From NCBI RefSeq assembly GCF_002999335.1, contig NW_020312281.1, forward strand, positions 221,970 through 285,969: a stretch of DNA of 64,000 bases, written 5' to 3'. Shown piece after piece: positions 52,780-63,900 of this stretch. The DNA comes from Cyclospora cayetanensis (Eukaryota; Apicomplexa; Conoidasida; Eucoccidiorida; Eimeriidae). Every line of letters starts with the position of its first letter. Within the stretch, counting starts at the first letter, position 1. The notes under the pieces were generated by a model. The model saw only the letters and a list, made by a program, of their open reading frames with translations, made no database searches and was not told the origin of the DNA. The position numbers were made by a program, and so were the translations under genes.

Positions 52780-54020
52780 TTAGGGATCCATGGAAGAGAC
52801 GACTACGGCGCCCTTTCCTGCGGCAAGAAGAAGGCAGGCAGCAAAGCGGATGACGATAGAGGTCTCTGAGTACAGCAACCCTCCTTGACGGCGGGGGGGG
52901 GGGCAGGGAGGGAGGGGAGGAAAAGAGAGGGGAAGAAGGGGGAAAGTCAAAGAAGCCCGTTATAGCCCTACACGAGGCAATAATACGGTATAAAGGGTTC
53001 AAGACGTGTGTCTCACTGATCCTCTTGTTGGCGCGTCTCACAATGCTCTTCAGGCGAGAAGGGACAACTTTGGGAGAGACAAGGCCCTTACGGAGGGCCT
53101 CCTTTGGAGGGATTTGGGGTTTTTGAGGGTTTAATGAGGCTCGTGCGGCCTTCTTGGCTATCCCGGATCCGCCCAGTGCAGATCCAGAGACTGCCTTCTT
53201 CTTCTGGATGGTCTTGAGTGTCCGTACACTCGAAATCAGATTCTTGGAGGTGCTGCTGCTGCTGCTCTCGGGGCCATCCGTTTCCATGTCATCTGCAGCA
53301 GTGCTGGTGTTTTTCGAAAAGAGGGACCGCTGCAGAAGCGTGACATGTTGCATCGGCATGCATGCAGACCAGAGGTGTGAGGGCGAAAGAAGGTGTTTGA
53401 GCTGGAGAGTAGAGCTTACGTGTGGTGCGGGATAGGGTTCTAGAAGCGGGAGTGGGGAGTGAAGGAATACAGTCTTGGGTACTTGGAAGGCTATGAGAGA
53501 GGCTTTCTAGGTAGGCGGTAAGAAGCCCTTGTCTATATCGGACGGCCAGTAGAGGCCTCCTTTACGAAGAACCCCGAGGAGGCCCCTTTCCTCGTGACTC
53601 ACGACTTTTTTGTAGATCGTTGATTGCATTTTCCCGGGGGAGTGCTGGACCCCTTGAGACTCGAGCGTTGCGGGGGCGATGTTTACGCTGTCCATCTGAG
53701 CATTCAAACTCATGAGAAAGTTCGAAACTTTGTTTGGCGGGAGGATTTTTATCGAGTTTGGCGTGGCTGTGCTGTGCGCCTTGAGCAACTAAGGGCTTCT
53801 GGGATTTCTGGAAGAAAGGAACCTGAAAGTTGGGGGAAAAATCTTTGGGGTCCACATAGGGAGAGTGTGCATCATGCGCCATGAGTACCAATTTTGTCAA
53901 GTCTTGGAGGCCTTTCTTCCTGGCGTTTTTCTCTTTCCGCGTCTGTTCATTGTGCTTTTCCTGGAGGATTAGCCATTGCAGCCTTCGCTGCTGGGCGCTT
54001 TTGCTGTTCTTCTTCGACAT
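52780..54020 (-). CDS. Small lysine-rich basic protein of unknown function
   Basis: Four exons are modelled: 54020-53889, 53788-53603, 53329-53017 and 52865-52780, total 717 bases, 238 residues. An alternative last acceptor at 52817 gives 222 residues with the same stop. The first intron is 100 bases (GTACTC...CCTTAG). It is needed because the start frame and the following frame differ and the second frame has a stop just before the acceptor. The N-terminus is a basic helix (MSKKNSKSAQQRRLQWLILQ...RKEKNARKKGLQ). The centre has Ser runs after METDGPESS. The C-terminal part is strongly basic (IQKKKAVSG, SRLKSIVRRANKRI). The composition suggests a nuclear or nucleolar protein such as a ribosome-assembly factor, but no family is recognised. 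It is transcribed divergently from the 54621 gene. Confidence 0.6.
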
Positions 54021-54620
54021 TTCCGAGGAGCAACACGGCGGGGCCCACGTAATTCTCGAAGGATCACAAAAAGAACGCACTTGCCCTTTCCCGCGAACCT
54101 GAACGAGCGGCGAGCAGGAAGCAGAAGGCAGGAGAGAAGTTTGGCTGTGAGCAGCGCTTGAAGGGCCCCAGAGAGAACAGCTGGATGCCTGACACAACGC
54201 CAGATACGCGCGAAAAGAATCCCCAGTACAGCCCCCGTTCCCCACGCCATAAGGGGCCCCCCTGCTGAGGGCCAGCCACTGAAGGGGGCCCCTGGTGGGG
54301 CCCCCCTGGGGGCGGGGGTTCAGGGGCCCAAGGAACTTAAAGGGCCTCTGGTCTGCTTTATTGGGGGAGGGGGGGTTCTACTTTCTTGTATACAGCTATA
54401 TGCAAATGCAGGGGTGGGTAGAGCATTCTGGAGCTCTCTGAAAGAGTCCGTCGTGCGCTGGGGTTTCTCCAACAGGCTTGGCGGGTTCAGGTGTATCCAG
54501 CCTTCTCCCCCGCCTCCCCTCGTTCCTTCTCCTGCAGCTTGGTTTCGACTTCTTAGGGATATAGACCAGCTTTAGTGGCGTCTTTTGACGGCCTCTTATG
54601 TCTCTAACAGCGCCGCTCCA
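54021..54620. promoter_or_regulatory. Divergent intergenic region, probable shared promoter area
   Basis: The 600 bases between the start codons of the minus-strand basic-protein gene and the plus-strand TEL2-like gene must hold both upstream regions, unless unseen 5' exons exist. It is rich in GGGGCCCC words around 54,250-54,330. No specific promoter element can be assigned by eye. Confidence 0.4.
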
Positions 54621-55038
54621 ATGCTAACAGACGCCATGGGGGTTCCTGGGGGCCCTGCACGGGGGCCCCTCAATGAAGGGCCTACTGACCCGAAGCCCTC
54701 ACAACTAAGATCCGAAAAACCGGCAAAAGAGGACGAAAGCAGACGAGAGGCTGCAGAGCTCCTGGTGTATGTACGCGGTGGTCACCAGCTGAACGCCGCC
54801 TCGCAGGAGCTGCAGAAATCGAGGCCACTCCAGGGGGCTTCGACTTCTGCAGACGATTTTGTGAATTTAGGCTCTTCAAGCCTGAATTTCGGCTGCTTGC
54901 GACTGACACGTGTTCTCGCTGCGATCGCCGACGGCCAGCACCCGCGGGGGGCCCCATCAAGTTCAGCGGATCATCAGAAAGAGGCCTTTTTTGAGGCCCT
55001 TCACCACTCAGACTGCTGCTGCCCCTGTGCTGCGCGCC

Positions 55039-55077
<39 letters not shown>

Positions 55078-58000
55078 GCGGCAACACCTCTAACAAGGCG
55101 CTTTCCGAGCTTCCTGCGTGGCGAGTACTGGAGTCGATTCGCGCCTATTTAGTGTTTTGTCGCATGCGAGTCTTCGGGCAGAGGCGGCTTCCAGTCTCTG
55201 AAAGCGGCCGCAGCGAGAATAGCAGCTGCGGCGGAAGCAGAAAAGTCTGGAATACGGTCGTTCGGGAGAGTCTCGAGCGCTTTCTCTTCGAGGGCTGTGC
55301 AGTGGAGGCTGCCCTCCTCGGGAGCTGCAATTGCCCAGTCAACAGCAGCAATTGCTGCGACTGTGACGGCTGCATGCGCGCCGCTGCAGCGGGAGGACAG
55401 TACGCCCCTTCCTCTGCTGCAGTGTTGCGGCAGCTGCTCACCTTGCCGGAGCTTTTTGCAGCGGCAGGGGAAGGGCTGGAGGGGGGGGCCCCTGGCAACC
55501 AGGAGGCAATAAGAGGAGGTTCCCCCATGGAGCAGGGCGAAGCTTCTTCGCCCTCTCGGTTGGAAAGCTCCAAGCTGCAACTGCGAGTCGCAAGTAGCAT
55601 AGCGGACGCCTGGAGAAAGCTGAAAGTCTCCTACACGGAGAGTGACACACAGCAGCAGCAGCAAGTCGATAGGCTGCTGAGCTGTACACACACGTTTGTC
55701 CTCCGCTGCGGAGCATTGCCGCTTGTCTCCGCCTTGCTGCTTCCCCTCTTGTTCGAGGGCCCCCCTCCTGGAGTCTCGCAAGAGGAGTCCAATGGCGCGT
55801 CTCGAGGAGGGGGGGGGCCCCCGCTGCAGCTCGCACACCCACAGAGCTCACGACGCTGCTGCCGCTCTGCGGCATGTTCTTGCTGCTGCAAAACTCCTCC
55901 GCTAGAAGATACATCTGGGGGGCCCCCCGTCAGCAACAGCGTAGCACACCTCCTGCGGTGCTGCCTGCAACAGGGGGCTTCTGGGGAGGCTCTTGCGAAG
56001 GCTGTCTTCCAGGTTCTGAACGTCTTCTTCCTGCTCAAGTGCCCACAGGAGCTTTCTGGCGTGGAGGAGGGGCCTCGCGACGGGAGTTCAAGTGGCAACG
56101 TCTTGACAGTCTGCGGATGGGGCCCCTGGGTGTGTCTCAAAGCTGTGGCCGTCACCCTGGTGGAGGAGGCCCCTGGGGGCCCCCCCATGCTGCTTCATTT
56201 TGCTGCTCAGCTAGTGGGAAGGGGGGCCCCTGCGCCTTTCAGACTGCCACTTGCTGCAGCACTGATTGATATACTTGGAGGATTCTGTCCAGTGACCGGT
56301 ACATACAGCAGCTGCAGCAACCGCAGTGCAGCAGCAGCAGATACAGATACAGCAGCTGCAGATACAGACACAGCTGCAGCAGCTGCAGATACAGATACAG
56401 CAGATGCAGCAGATGCAGCAGATGCAGCAGATACAGCCACACGCTCGAGCAGCAGCACCGACTGTCCGGCCTGCGTGCTGCCGGGGGGTTCGTCGGCCCT
56501 GCAGCAGCAGCAGCAGCTGCTGCTGCGTGAGGTGTATGTACAGCTGCTGCATGCGCTTTTGCTGCGGTGGTCTAGCGAACAGCAGCACCAGCATATGACG
56601 CTGGAGAACCACGTGAAGCTGACGTTCTGTCTCCTTCGCTTCCTCCTGCACATAGCAGCGGCCAGGACGGAATCGGCAGCCACAAGGGGTGTCGTTTTAG
56701 GAGATTGGGAAGCTGGGCAGTTGATGGAAGGCATACACCTCCGCCTTCTCTCGGCAGAGGAGACATTGCGTTGCTGCGGGATGGCTGCAGCAGAAGGTTT
56801 TGCGGCTGCTGCGTTGGGCAGGGGCCCCCAAGGGGGGGGGGCCCTCGGAGACAGGGGCCCTGCGAGATTGGCATGCGAGGAAGACGACGATGAAGACGAA
56901 GAGGCCCCCAGCGGAGGCGAGAGGGCCCTTTTCTTTAGGGCCCTTAGGGATCCTGGACTGCTGTCGAGGTGTCGCCAGTTGCTGCCCCTGCTGAGTGTCT
57001 TCATAGCAAATGAGGCCTCGGAAGGGGCCCATTGGGGGGGCCCCTGGGCCCTCGGCGATCCTCGCCCTGTGCTATGCGACGTGTTGCATTCTTCTGATGA
57101 GGGCTCCCCAGTTGAGGCTTCTCTGGAAGCCTCATCGTCAGCATCCACAGCAAAACGAGCTGCGTCGGCAGGGGGGGCCCCCCCCCAAGAGGTGGCAGTG
57201 CCTGTCCCCACTGGGCCCTCCCCCACGATTGTCGACGGGGGCTTTGCTCTGCCTGCTGCTGCATCGCTACTGCAGGCTGCGCGGTACTCTCTCAGGGGGC
57301 CCTCTGCGGATGCAGCCGAGAGGCGCGATCCTGTAACGCAGTGTCTCCTGGGACGGCGTCAGGCAGCCGCAAAGCTCCCCAGCGATCCTCCAGGGAAGGA
57401 GGCAGTTGGAGCCCCTCAAGAGGCTGTTGCTGACAGCCATGGGGCCCCTTCGCATGTCGCCGTGGTGCTAGATCCAGAAGACACGGAAGAAGAAACAGAC
57501 GAAGACGAGGCTTGTCTGGCCCAGCTCCCGGATCTGCAGCCGCTACTTCAGGGGAGGCCCCTTGCTCCTGTCTCCGGAGGTTCCCGGGAAGGTACAGGGG
57601 CCCCCCCTGGGGGCCCCCAAACCCTTTGGCAGGCCCTCGAGTGGCTCCTGGGGAACCCAGTGCTGAGCGACGTGTGCCCTGCAGCTACAGCAGCTGCAGC
57701 TGGAGACCCCCTCAAGAGGGGCCCCCAGGGGTCAGCAGCAAGGGCCCCTTCACAGCGCCTCATGAGAGAAGCAGCGGCAGCGCAAGCTGTAACGCGCATT
57801 GCGGTTCTGCAAGTGCAGCGATATCTGCAGTGGAATCCTTTGGGGCTGCCTACGGGCTGTCTCCAGGGGGCCCCCGACGAAGTGCGTGCCGTAGAGGGCT
57901 CTGTCACAGGCTTCATTACTGACCAGATGGAGGATGCCGTCGCTTTGCCGCTTCTGCAAGCTCTTCTAGGACTAGACTGCTCCCTGCAGCCTGCGCTGCT

Positions 58001-59180
58001 GAAGCCTCTTGTCACGGCTGCTGCTTCTGCAGTATTCGCTGCGTACTTTCCACTGCTGTTGCGTCAGCTGGGGCAACTGCTGCTGCATCAGCAGTCCTCG
58101 ATTTCGCAGAAGCTGCTGCTGCTTCAAGCGCTGCAACGGGCTGCCCGGTGGCTGAGAGATGGAGCTCCTCGAGACGGAAGGGCCCTTTACACGGATAACA
58201 GTCTCCCGAAGAAGCCTCCGAAGCCTTCGCAGCTGAAGCAGGCAAACTCTCAGGAGGAACAGCCGCAACAGGGAGACTACGGGGGCCCCCCCGGCCCTAA
58301 CCCCCTGGACTGCGAGCAGCCTGAGGGCCCCCAACCCTTGGCACCTCCACAAAAGGAGCAGCAGCGGCAGATGCAAGCACGTTTCCTTTCTGAAGTTCGA
58401 GTTCGCCGTTTCGCTCGCCCTTCAGTACCCCTCCGAGGGGCCATCAACCTTTTTGCGCCGCTCATGGAGGCCTCTCTGGGAGCTCTCGAGGGGTGCCTGC
58501 TGCCCCCTTCCTCCCCTCCCCCCCCGCTAACGCCTCTGCAGCAGCAGCAGCTGCTCCAGCAGCTGCGCGCGCACCAGCAACTCATGGAGGATCCACTTGT
58601 GGTTGCTGCAATCCTGATGGCTATTGGGGAGGTTTTGCGCTCCGGGGGCCCCGCAGTCGCAGGGGGCCCCGCCAGCAGTTGCTGCCTCCGAGCGGCAAGT
58701 CTGTTTTTGTACTTCAGGGGGCACACCGATAGAAATATACGCAGGGGAGCTCTCTGCGTTCTGGGGAGTGCTGGCACGCTTGTTCCTTGGGGGCTTTTCT
58801 CCTCCTGGCTGCAGCAACACCAAGCCGCAGCAGGCCTGGGTGTCGTGGATGCAGGGGCGAAAGCTCGAAGGGGTCAGTTCGAGGGGAGGCCTAAGCTTAC
58901 AGACATTCTCCCGCAGCAGCTCCAGCGCTCGCCGAGGCAGCAGCAGCTGCAGCAGCAGCAGCAGCAGCAGCAAGCGCATGCGCCTTCCCAGGAGAACGCC
59001 ACCCTCCCCCCAGAAACATCCTGCGGGGGGTTCGAGGGCGTCACGGATGCCCTCGCCATAACTGCCAAGACCGATCCTGATGAAAGCTGCCGCTATATGG
59101 CTTCAGCCCTTCTCGCAGAGTGGCTGCATCACTCAAGGGAAGAAACTGCAGCAATGTGGGAGGCAGTGGGGGCCCCTTAA
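54621..59180 (+). CDS. Large low-complexity protein with possible TEL2/TELO2 C-terminal domain
   Basis: A single open frame of 1,519 residues from the first ATG at 54621; the frame is open slightly upstream, so a 5' exon cannot be excluded. The first ~1,000 residues are helical leucine-rich stretches separated by Gly/Pro/Ala and Ser inserts, including Ser12 from AGC codons near residue 141 and an Ala-Asp-Thr repeat near residue 570-610. Two later blocks resemble TEL2/TELO2, the HEAT-repeat scaffold of the TTT complex that stabilises PIKK kinases. One is LLHQQSSISQKLLLLQALQR near residue 1,155. The other is a block from RRFARPSVPLRGAINLFAPL (about 1,260) through EDPLVVAAILMAIGEVL to HTDRNIRRGALCVLGSAG (about 1,380). 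A Gln run follows near 1,440. The TEL2 assignment rests on these patterns only. Many overlapping frames on both strands reflect GC-rich repeats. Confidence 0.6.
55041..55076 (+). repeat. (AGC)12 trinucleotide repeat coding poly-Ser
   Basis: Twelve consecutive AGC codons in the 54621-59180 gene encode a serine run. CAG-type repeats coding homopolymers are typical of eimeriid genes. Confidence 0.95.
56327..56445 (+). repeat. GCAGATACA-type repeat coding Ala-Asp-Thr
   Basis: Mixed GCAGCA, GATACA and GATGCA units are tandemly arranged in coding sequence and read as Ala, Asp and Thr repeats. The units are in frame (multiples of three). Confidence 0.9.
58936..58972 (+). repeat. CAG repeat coding poly-Gln
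   Basis: An interrupted run of CAG codons (with one CTG) near the 3' end of the 54621-59180 gene encodes glutamines. Confidence 0.9.
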
Positions 59181-59492
59181 AATGCCTTGCTATCCTGTAA
59201 CTCTCCGTAGGGGCCTTGCGGCAAATTGAGACACAGGAGCCTTGAAGGCCGGGGTTCCCGGGAGAGAGGGAAGAGGATGTTGCTAGTATGTGCCTCTTTT
59301 AGTGGCAGACAGGGGCCTCTTTCTTACACTGCTCACGAGAGAAACTGCCCTCAACGAGAGGGGCTAGAGTCTACGGCTTCTAATACAGAGGGATTTTGTA
59401 GGATGCTGGGGCCCCTCTCCTCGCCTGTGAAAAGGGGCCTCCGAGTTTGGTCCTAGGGCCTTTAGCGAACATATTCTAGTTGGAGAGGCATT

Positions 59493-59518
59493 CTTTCCGA
59501 GGCAACCGCCTCGGAAAG
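59493..59518. other. Perfect 11-bp hairpin with AACC loop
   Basis: CTTTCCGAGGC and GCCTCGGAAAG are exact complements around the four-base loop AACC, about 310 bases past the TEL2-like stop codon. It could be a structured element in a 3' untranslated region or part of an unannotated RNA. No run of T follows closely. Confidence 0.7.
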
Positions 59519-60575
59519 TTTCACGCTCTAGGTTTCTATTGCCAGGGTGTGTTGTTGGCCCCCCTTTCCCACGGTAGAAGCAGCAGCCCCTATCAAAGGC
59601 TTGAGCCTCTTTGTGTACTCAGTGGTGATTCGGATTTCCAAGAAGCCACGCCAGTGGATACGTCTTTGCAGTGTCTGCATGACGGAAACGCTGGCCAAAG
59701 CACTCCAGCATCTCTTCTACTGCGAGCAATACAGCGGAGGGGCAACAAAAACATTCCACCTTGTGCTCGTGTATCCAGCTGCAAACACACTTCGCAGGCT
59801 CACAACGGCTGCGCAGGTGCTCTAAAAGTGCGTCATATCTCTCCGCAAGCCGTTGGGACTGAAAAAGGCCTAAAGCAGAGTCTCAGCCTGCCATTTCTCT
59901 CTGGCGCTGCTCAGCTACTCAGGCACGCGAACGACGAGATGGGGAGCTAAACAGTGAGAGGGAGCCATCGAGAATAGAGGCTGCCTTGCGTTACGAGTGA
60001 CAGTGCGATCGATGAAGAATGAGGAGAACATGGGGCTGTCCACCCTCCTTTCGCCTGTGCAGGTGTGCTCTGTCTTGTTGTATTTCACGTGGCTAGGAGG
60101 TTTTGGCGTATGAACGCACAGCGGCTCAGACTCTCCAGTTAACTGTGCATCTGATGCAAGCTGCAGTACCCTCTTTCCAGCTTGCTGAATCGCTAGGCGG
60201 ACCAAGCTAGCAAGAAAAACGGGAGGGCAGTCCCCGCGGAAAAAAATATACCTTCTCTCGAAAATAGAAACTGTTAGATGATTTCTCGACGACGTCCTCC
60301 TGCCACTTGCAATTTCGCTTCTCTCGATTAGTGCGACACGTTATTCTGTCAGGATCTCAACACACTTTTTTTGGTACCAGAAGTGCAGGGTTTCGTCCTC
60401 CTCTCATGGCTAGAAAACTTCCAAGGGCACCCTAGGCTCGGCCTCACAAGGTGAGGCTATTGGATATTATCCTAAAGCAGACACGGGCTTCCCAAAATTC
60501 ACAGCCCGCATTCAGCAAGGAAACATATCTTCCATCTGCTGCAACAAGCAAGCGTTCAGGCAGCCTTCGGTGCCT

Positions 60576-60825
60576 AGGATATTGTATGATTCACACTACT
60601 GAGGGGGCTCTTGTTAATATATATATACATATATGTATATATATATATGTATATATATATATACGTATAGATGTATATGTATATACATGTATATATAGGA
60701 TATTGTATGATTCACACTACTGAGGGGGCTCTTGTAAACATATATATATACATATATATATATACATATATGTATATATATATATACGTATAGATGTATA
60801 TGTATATACATGTATATACATATAG
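60576..60825. repeat. Tandem duplication (period 121) with TATA microsatellites
   Basis: About 39 bases beginning AGGATATTGTATGATTCACA are repeated at 60576 and 60697. Each copy is followed by a TATATACATATATG microsatellite and a shared ATACGTATAGATGTATATG segment. This is a recent local duplication in non-coding DNA. Confidence 0.9.
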
Positions 60826-62672
60826 GGGAGGGGTAGCCTTTAGCGCCAAAGCAAGCGATCAGCTGCACGATTCTGATGCAGCTAAGAATTTGCTGATAGG
60901 GCGCTATTCAAAGGCTGTTGAGAGAGGGTGGCCCTTCTGAAGATCCGTTTTACCAATTTTTGAAGGCCGCGGATATGCGAACGAACGCCCCTTCGGACTC
61001 TCCATAAGCCCAAACATTTTAACCCTGAATACCAGAGACACACTGAATGCAACAGACTCTGCTACGGAGGGCTCTAGGAGCGCTTGTTCAGCACTGCTCC
61101 TTGCTGAGGCGGCCGAGAGCAGGCCTGGTTGTTTGGAGTAGGTGAATTGACAGGGGCGGTTCCCGTGTAGCAGCGAAAAGATCTCTCCTCCTCGATAAAG
61201 CTCCATCCTAGATGCCTTCGGTGCCGCCCTTTGATGCTCACATACTTCTTTTGTAGCAGTTTCTGTGTACTCATATAATTGCTTTCCTATTTTGTTTTGG
61301 ACTGCGTGGAGGGCTGTGGGAGCAACATGTAATATCCACATTGTATGCATGCCGGACAGTGGGCTCCTCTAATTTGGCCATGTTGTCTCTCGTGTGTTGC
61401 ATCAACATGCTCAGCCTTCACAGCTATTGGCTTAAAGCGGCTAGGGCGCATGGCCACGGCAATGCATCTTCCTGTGTCAAGGAGCCAGTTTCACGCAATA
61501 ATTGAGACATCCGAACAGCCAGAGCAAACATTCAAGTTTCAATCAGATCTGGATTTCGTGTACGTGTTGCAACTGAACGTGGTTCAGTAGAATTCCTTTC
61601 GCTACTTCTAGGCCCACCGCATGTGCTTAGTTGCAGTGAGGCCGTCCACACCGTTGCCCCTCAGGAGCTTTTAGGGGAAGCGCCAAGAAGAAATATCGGG
61701 TGTCTCTACGCCGCAGGAAGGACTGGTTCAGGAGGGGGGAAGCCCTCCCCGTGCCGCTAGCCGCTCGATGGATCGCGGCGCACGATCTGAGGTCCTCGGG
61801 AGCATCCTTTTTGGCATCCGCTAAGCTGCTGCTACAGTAATGAAATAATTATTTATTGTCAAAAGCCGAATAAGGGGAGGGTGGGGCGTCGAGCACCGGA
61901 CGGAGGCTCGGGGTTGGCAGCGTGTTGTGCGGGGGCCCCCCCGTTGGTAGACGCTTAGGGGGGCCCCTCCGACCCGTTTGACAGCGCCTGCAGCCTACGG
62001 CAAGGGAGGCCTTGCCCCCTTTTGGCAGATGCGGCATGTTCGAGCTGACGGAAAGGCACAAATGGATGCGTTGAGCACAATTTTTTCGGGGTGGAGGGTT
62101 GCGGTGTATGCGTGACTGTGAGCGATTGCCGAGCGCGCACGTGAAGCGAGGCCGCTGCACGGCTGTCTGCGGCTTCAATGAGTGGCTCCCTCCGCTGCTC
62201 TCGATCCCATGTTTTAAGTGTTCCCTCTCTGTCTAATAATAAGTGTCTCTTTTGATTCCTCCGCAGCGACGAGGCCGCCTGCCAGAAACTCCGCTCAGCC
62301 TCAGCGCTTGCTGGCACTGGGGAGAAGCGGCCTTGTCGTCAGGGGATCCTGTGCTTGTAGGCTCCAGTCGGCAAGTCTGCCTCATCGATCTGGAGGCAGA
62401 CTGGTCGGTCTCTGCGAGATCTCCGTCGCGCTGGAGCACTGCGACTCGCCAAGAGCACCTGCGAGCGAGACAGCGCGAGGAGACAGTCGCGCTCGGGGGC
62501 CTGTCCTCTGAGGGCGGGATTTCGAAGCCTCCGCAGCGACGTCTTCTTGGCTGCAAAAACTTTGCCTTTTGCCGCCGCTCTGCGGCTGCGTGTCGGAGGA
62601 GTCGTCTTCTCACCACTCGCCCCTCTTGCACTTGGCCACAGTAGGGGCCCCCCTTCGGGGGCTGTGTGTGCA

Positions 62673-63710
62673 ATGAAGGCCCTTATTCTTGTGGGGGGAT
62701 ACGGAACGCGGCTAAGGCCGCTCACTCTGTCCGTCCCCAAGCCTTTGATCAACTTCTGCAACCGATCGATTGTGGAGTATCAGATTGCCTCCTTCAAAAA
62801 AGTAACGCGACGCCTTCCCCCCTGAGACGGCGGTCCCGCGGCAGGGAGGCTGCATGCGACAGCTCCATGGTGTGGGAAGAGAGGGCGAAGGAGGAGAAGG
62901 CTCCTTCTTGCCTCCCCTCTTCTTACGCTACGGTAGCAGGAGGCGTATAAGGCATCGATTGTGAGCTGCTTCCTCTCTCTCCGCAGGTTGGCGTGAAGCA
63001 CCTGATCTTGGCCGTCGCCTACCAGCCAGAGGCTCTCATGGAGGCTTTGCGCGATCTAGAGAAGAAGGTAAACTCGGCAAGAAAAGTTTGTTTAGAAGCT
63101 TTGTTGATAAAAGCTTTGTTAAGAGAAGCTTTGTTGAGAAATTCTTTGTTAAGAAATTCTTTGTTAAGAAAAACTTTGTTAAGAAAAACTTTGTTAAGAA
63201 ATTCTTTGTTAAGAAATTCTTTGTTAAGAAATTCTTTGTTAAGAAAAACTTTGTTAAGAAAAACTTTGTTGAGAAATTCTTTGTTAAGAAAAACTTTGTT
63301 AAGAAATTCTCTGTTAAGAAAAACTCTGGCGAGACGCGATGAGAGCCAGCTTTGTTGGGGACAGCAGGCCTGTGAAGGTTGGATGCGACAGAGACACATC
63401 GGTTTGCGTTTTCTTCTTTGTTTGGCATGTGTTGGATCCTTGTGCCGCGCAGTATGCACTGAAGATAAGCTGCTCTAAGGAAGACGACCCTCTGGGGACG
63501 GCAGGGCCTGTTCGTCTTGCAGAGAAACTCCTGAGAGATGAAGATGCGGAAAAAAGTTCACCCCAGCCTTCCGCGGGCGGGAGGCGCTTCCTCGATATCA
63601 AGACAGACACGGACTGTTTCTTCGTGTGCAACAGCGATATCATTTGCTCTTTTCCCCTGGAGGAAATGTGGAAGTTCCACAAGAAGACAGGGGCAGAAGC
63701 GACCATCCTG
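62673..63710 (+). CDS. Mannose-1-phosphate guanylyltransferase (GMPPB), 5' part
   Basis: Exons 62673-62801, 62987-63067 and 63453-63710 are all phase 0; the gene continues past the window. The enzyme makes GDP-mannose from mannose-1-phosphate and GTP, for GPI anchors and glycoproteins. Exon 1 starts [20 protein letters not shown], with the nucleotide-binding [11 protein letters not shown] loop, then PKPLINFCN. Exon 2 reads [13 protein letters not shown]. Exon 3 carries [17 protein letters not shown], the metal-site block [17 protein letters not shown] and [13 protein letters not shown] before a GT donor. Between the LAEKLL helix and CFFVCNSD there is an insert of about 30 residues (Ser/Pro-rich, then FLDIKTDTD) compared with human GMPPB. 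The start agrees exactly with the family. The second intron contains a 15-bp minisatellite and the third a TG microsatellite. Confidence 0.95.
63085..63330. repeat. 15-bp minisatellite in GMPPB intron 2
   Basis: About sixteen tandem copies of a 15-base unit occur in two main types, AAATTCTTTGTTAAG and AAAAACTTTGTTAAG, with a few variants (GAAGC, GTTGAG). The unit length is a multiple of three. Four of the six reading frames stay open through it, giving LLRNS, FVKKF and their reverse-strand equivalents. Confidence 0.95.
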
Positions 63711-63773
63711 GTAGGCGCGTGGCGTTGACTCAAAGGGGGGAGGAGTGGAAATTTTGACGGGGGAGAGCGGCAC

Positions 63774-63900
63774 CTGTGTGTGTGTGGGTGTGTGTGTGTG
63801 TCTGTGTGTGTGTGTGTGTGTGTGTGTTTCTGTGTGTGTGTGTGTGTGTGTGTGTCTCTTTGTGTGTGTTTGTCTGTGTTTGTTTGTTTGTGTTTGTTTC
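63774..63900. repeat. TG microsatellite in GMPPB intron 3
   Basis: A long imperfect run of GT dinucleotides, ending in TTTG-type words, follows the donor at 63711. It continues into G-rich sequence at the window edge. Confidence 0.95.

Larger units (their letters stand above)
59181..62672. other. Intergenic region upstream of GMPPB
   Basis: No gene is supported over about 3.5 kb. Frames at 59480-59950, 60904-61350 and 62218-62761 lack domains. The region contains a perfect 11-bp hairpin at 59493, a tandem duplication with TA microsatellite at 60576-60825, and GC-rich sequence next to the GMPPB start. Confidence 0.5.

Noticed and set aside
53788..53889. A frameshift or a 34-base mini-intron in the basic-protein gene
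   Set aside because: A normal 100-base GT..AG intron (53888-53789) joins the same frames in phase 0, so neither an error nor a tiny intron is needed.
56207..57226. 339-codon open frame on the minus strand inside the TEL2-like gene
   Set aside because: It is Cys/Ser/Gly-rich low-complexity sequence antisense to a 1,519-residue frame. The GC-rich and CAG repeats keep several frames open here.
60614..60868. 84-codon minus-strand frame of Ile/Tyr/His repeats
   Set aside because: This is a translation of TATA-type microsatellite in a tandem duplication.
63085..63330. CRISPR-like repeat array
   Set aside because: Units of 15 bases are directly tandem with no unique spacers, and the array sits in a eukaryotic intron. 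It is a minisatellite.
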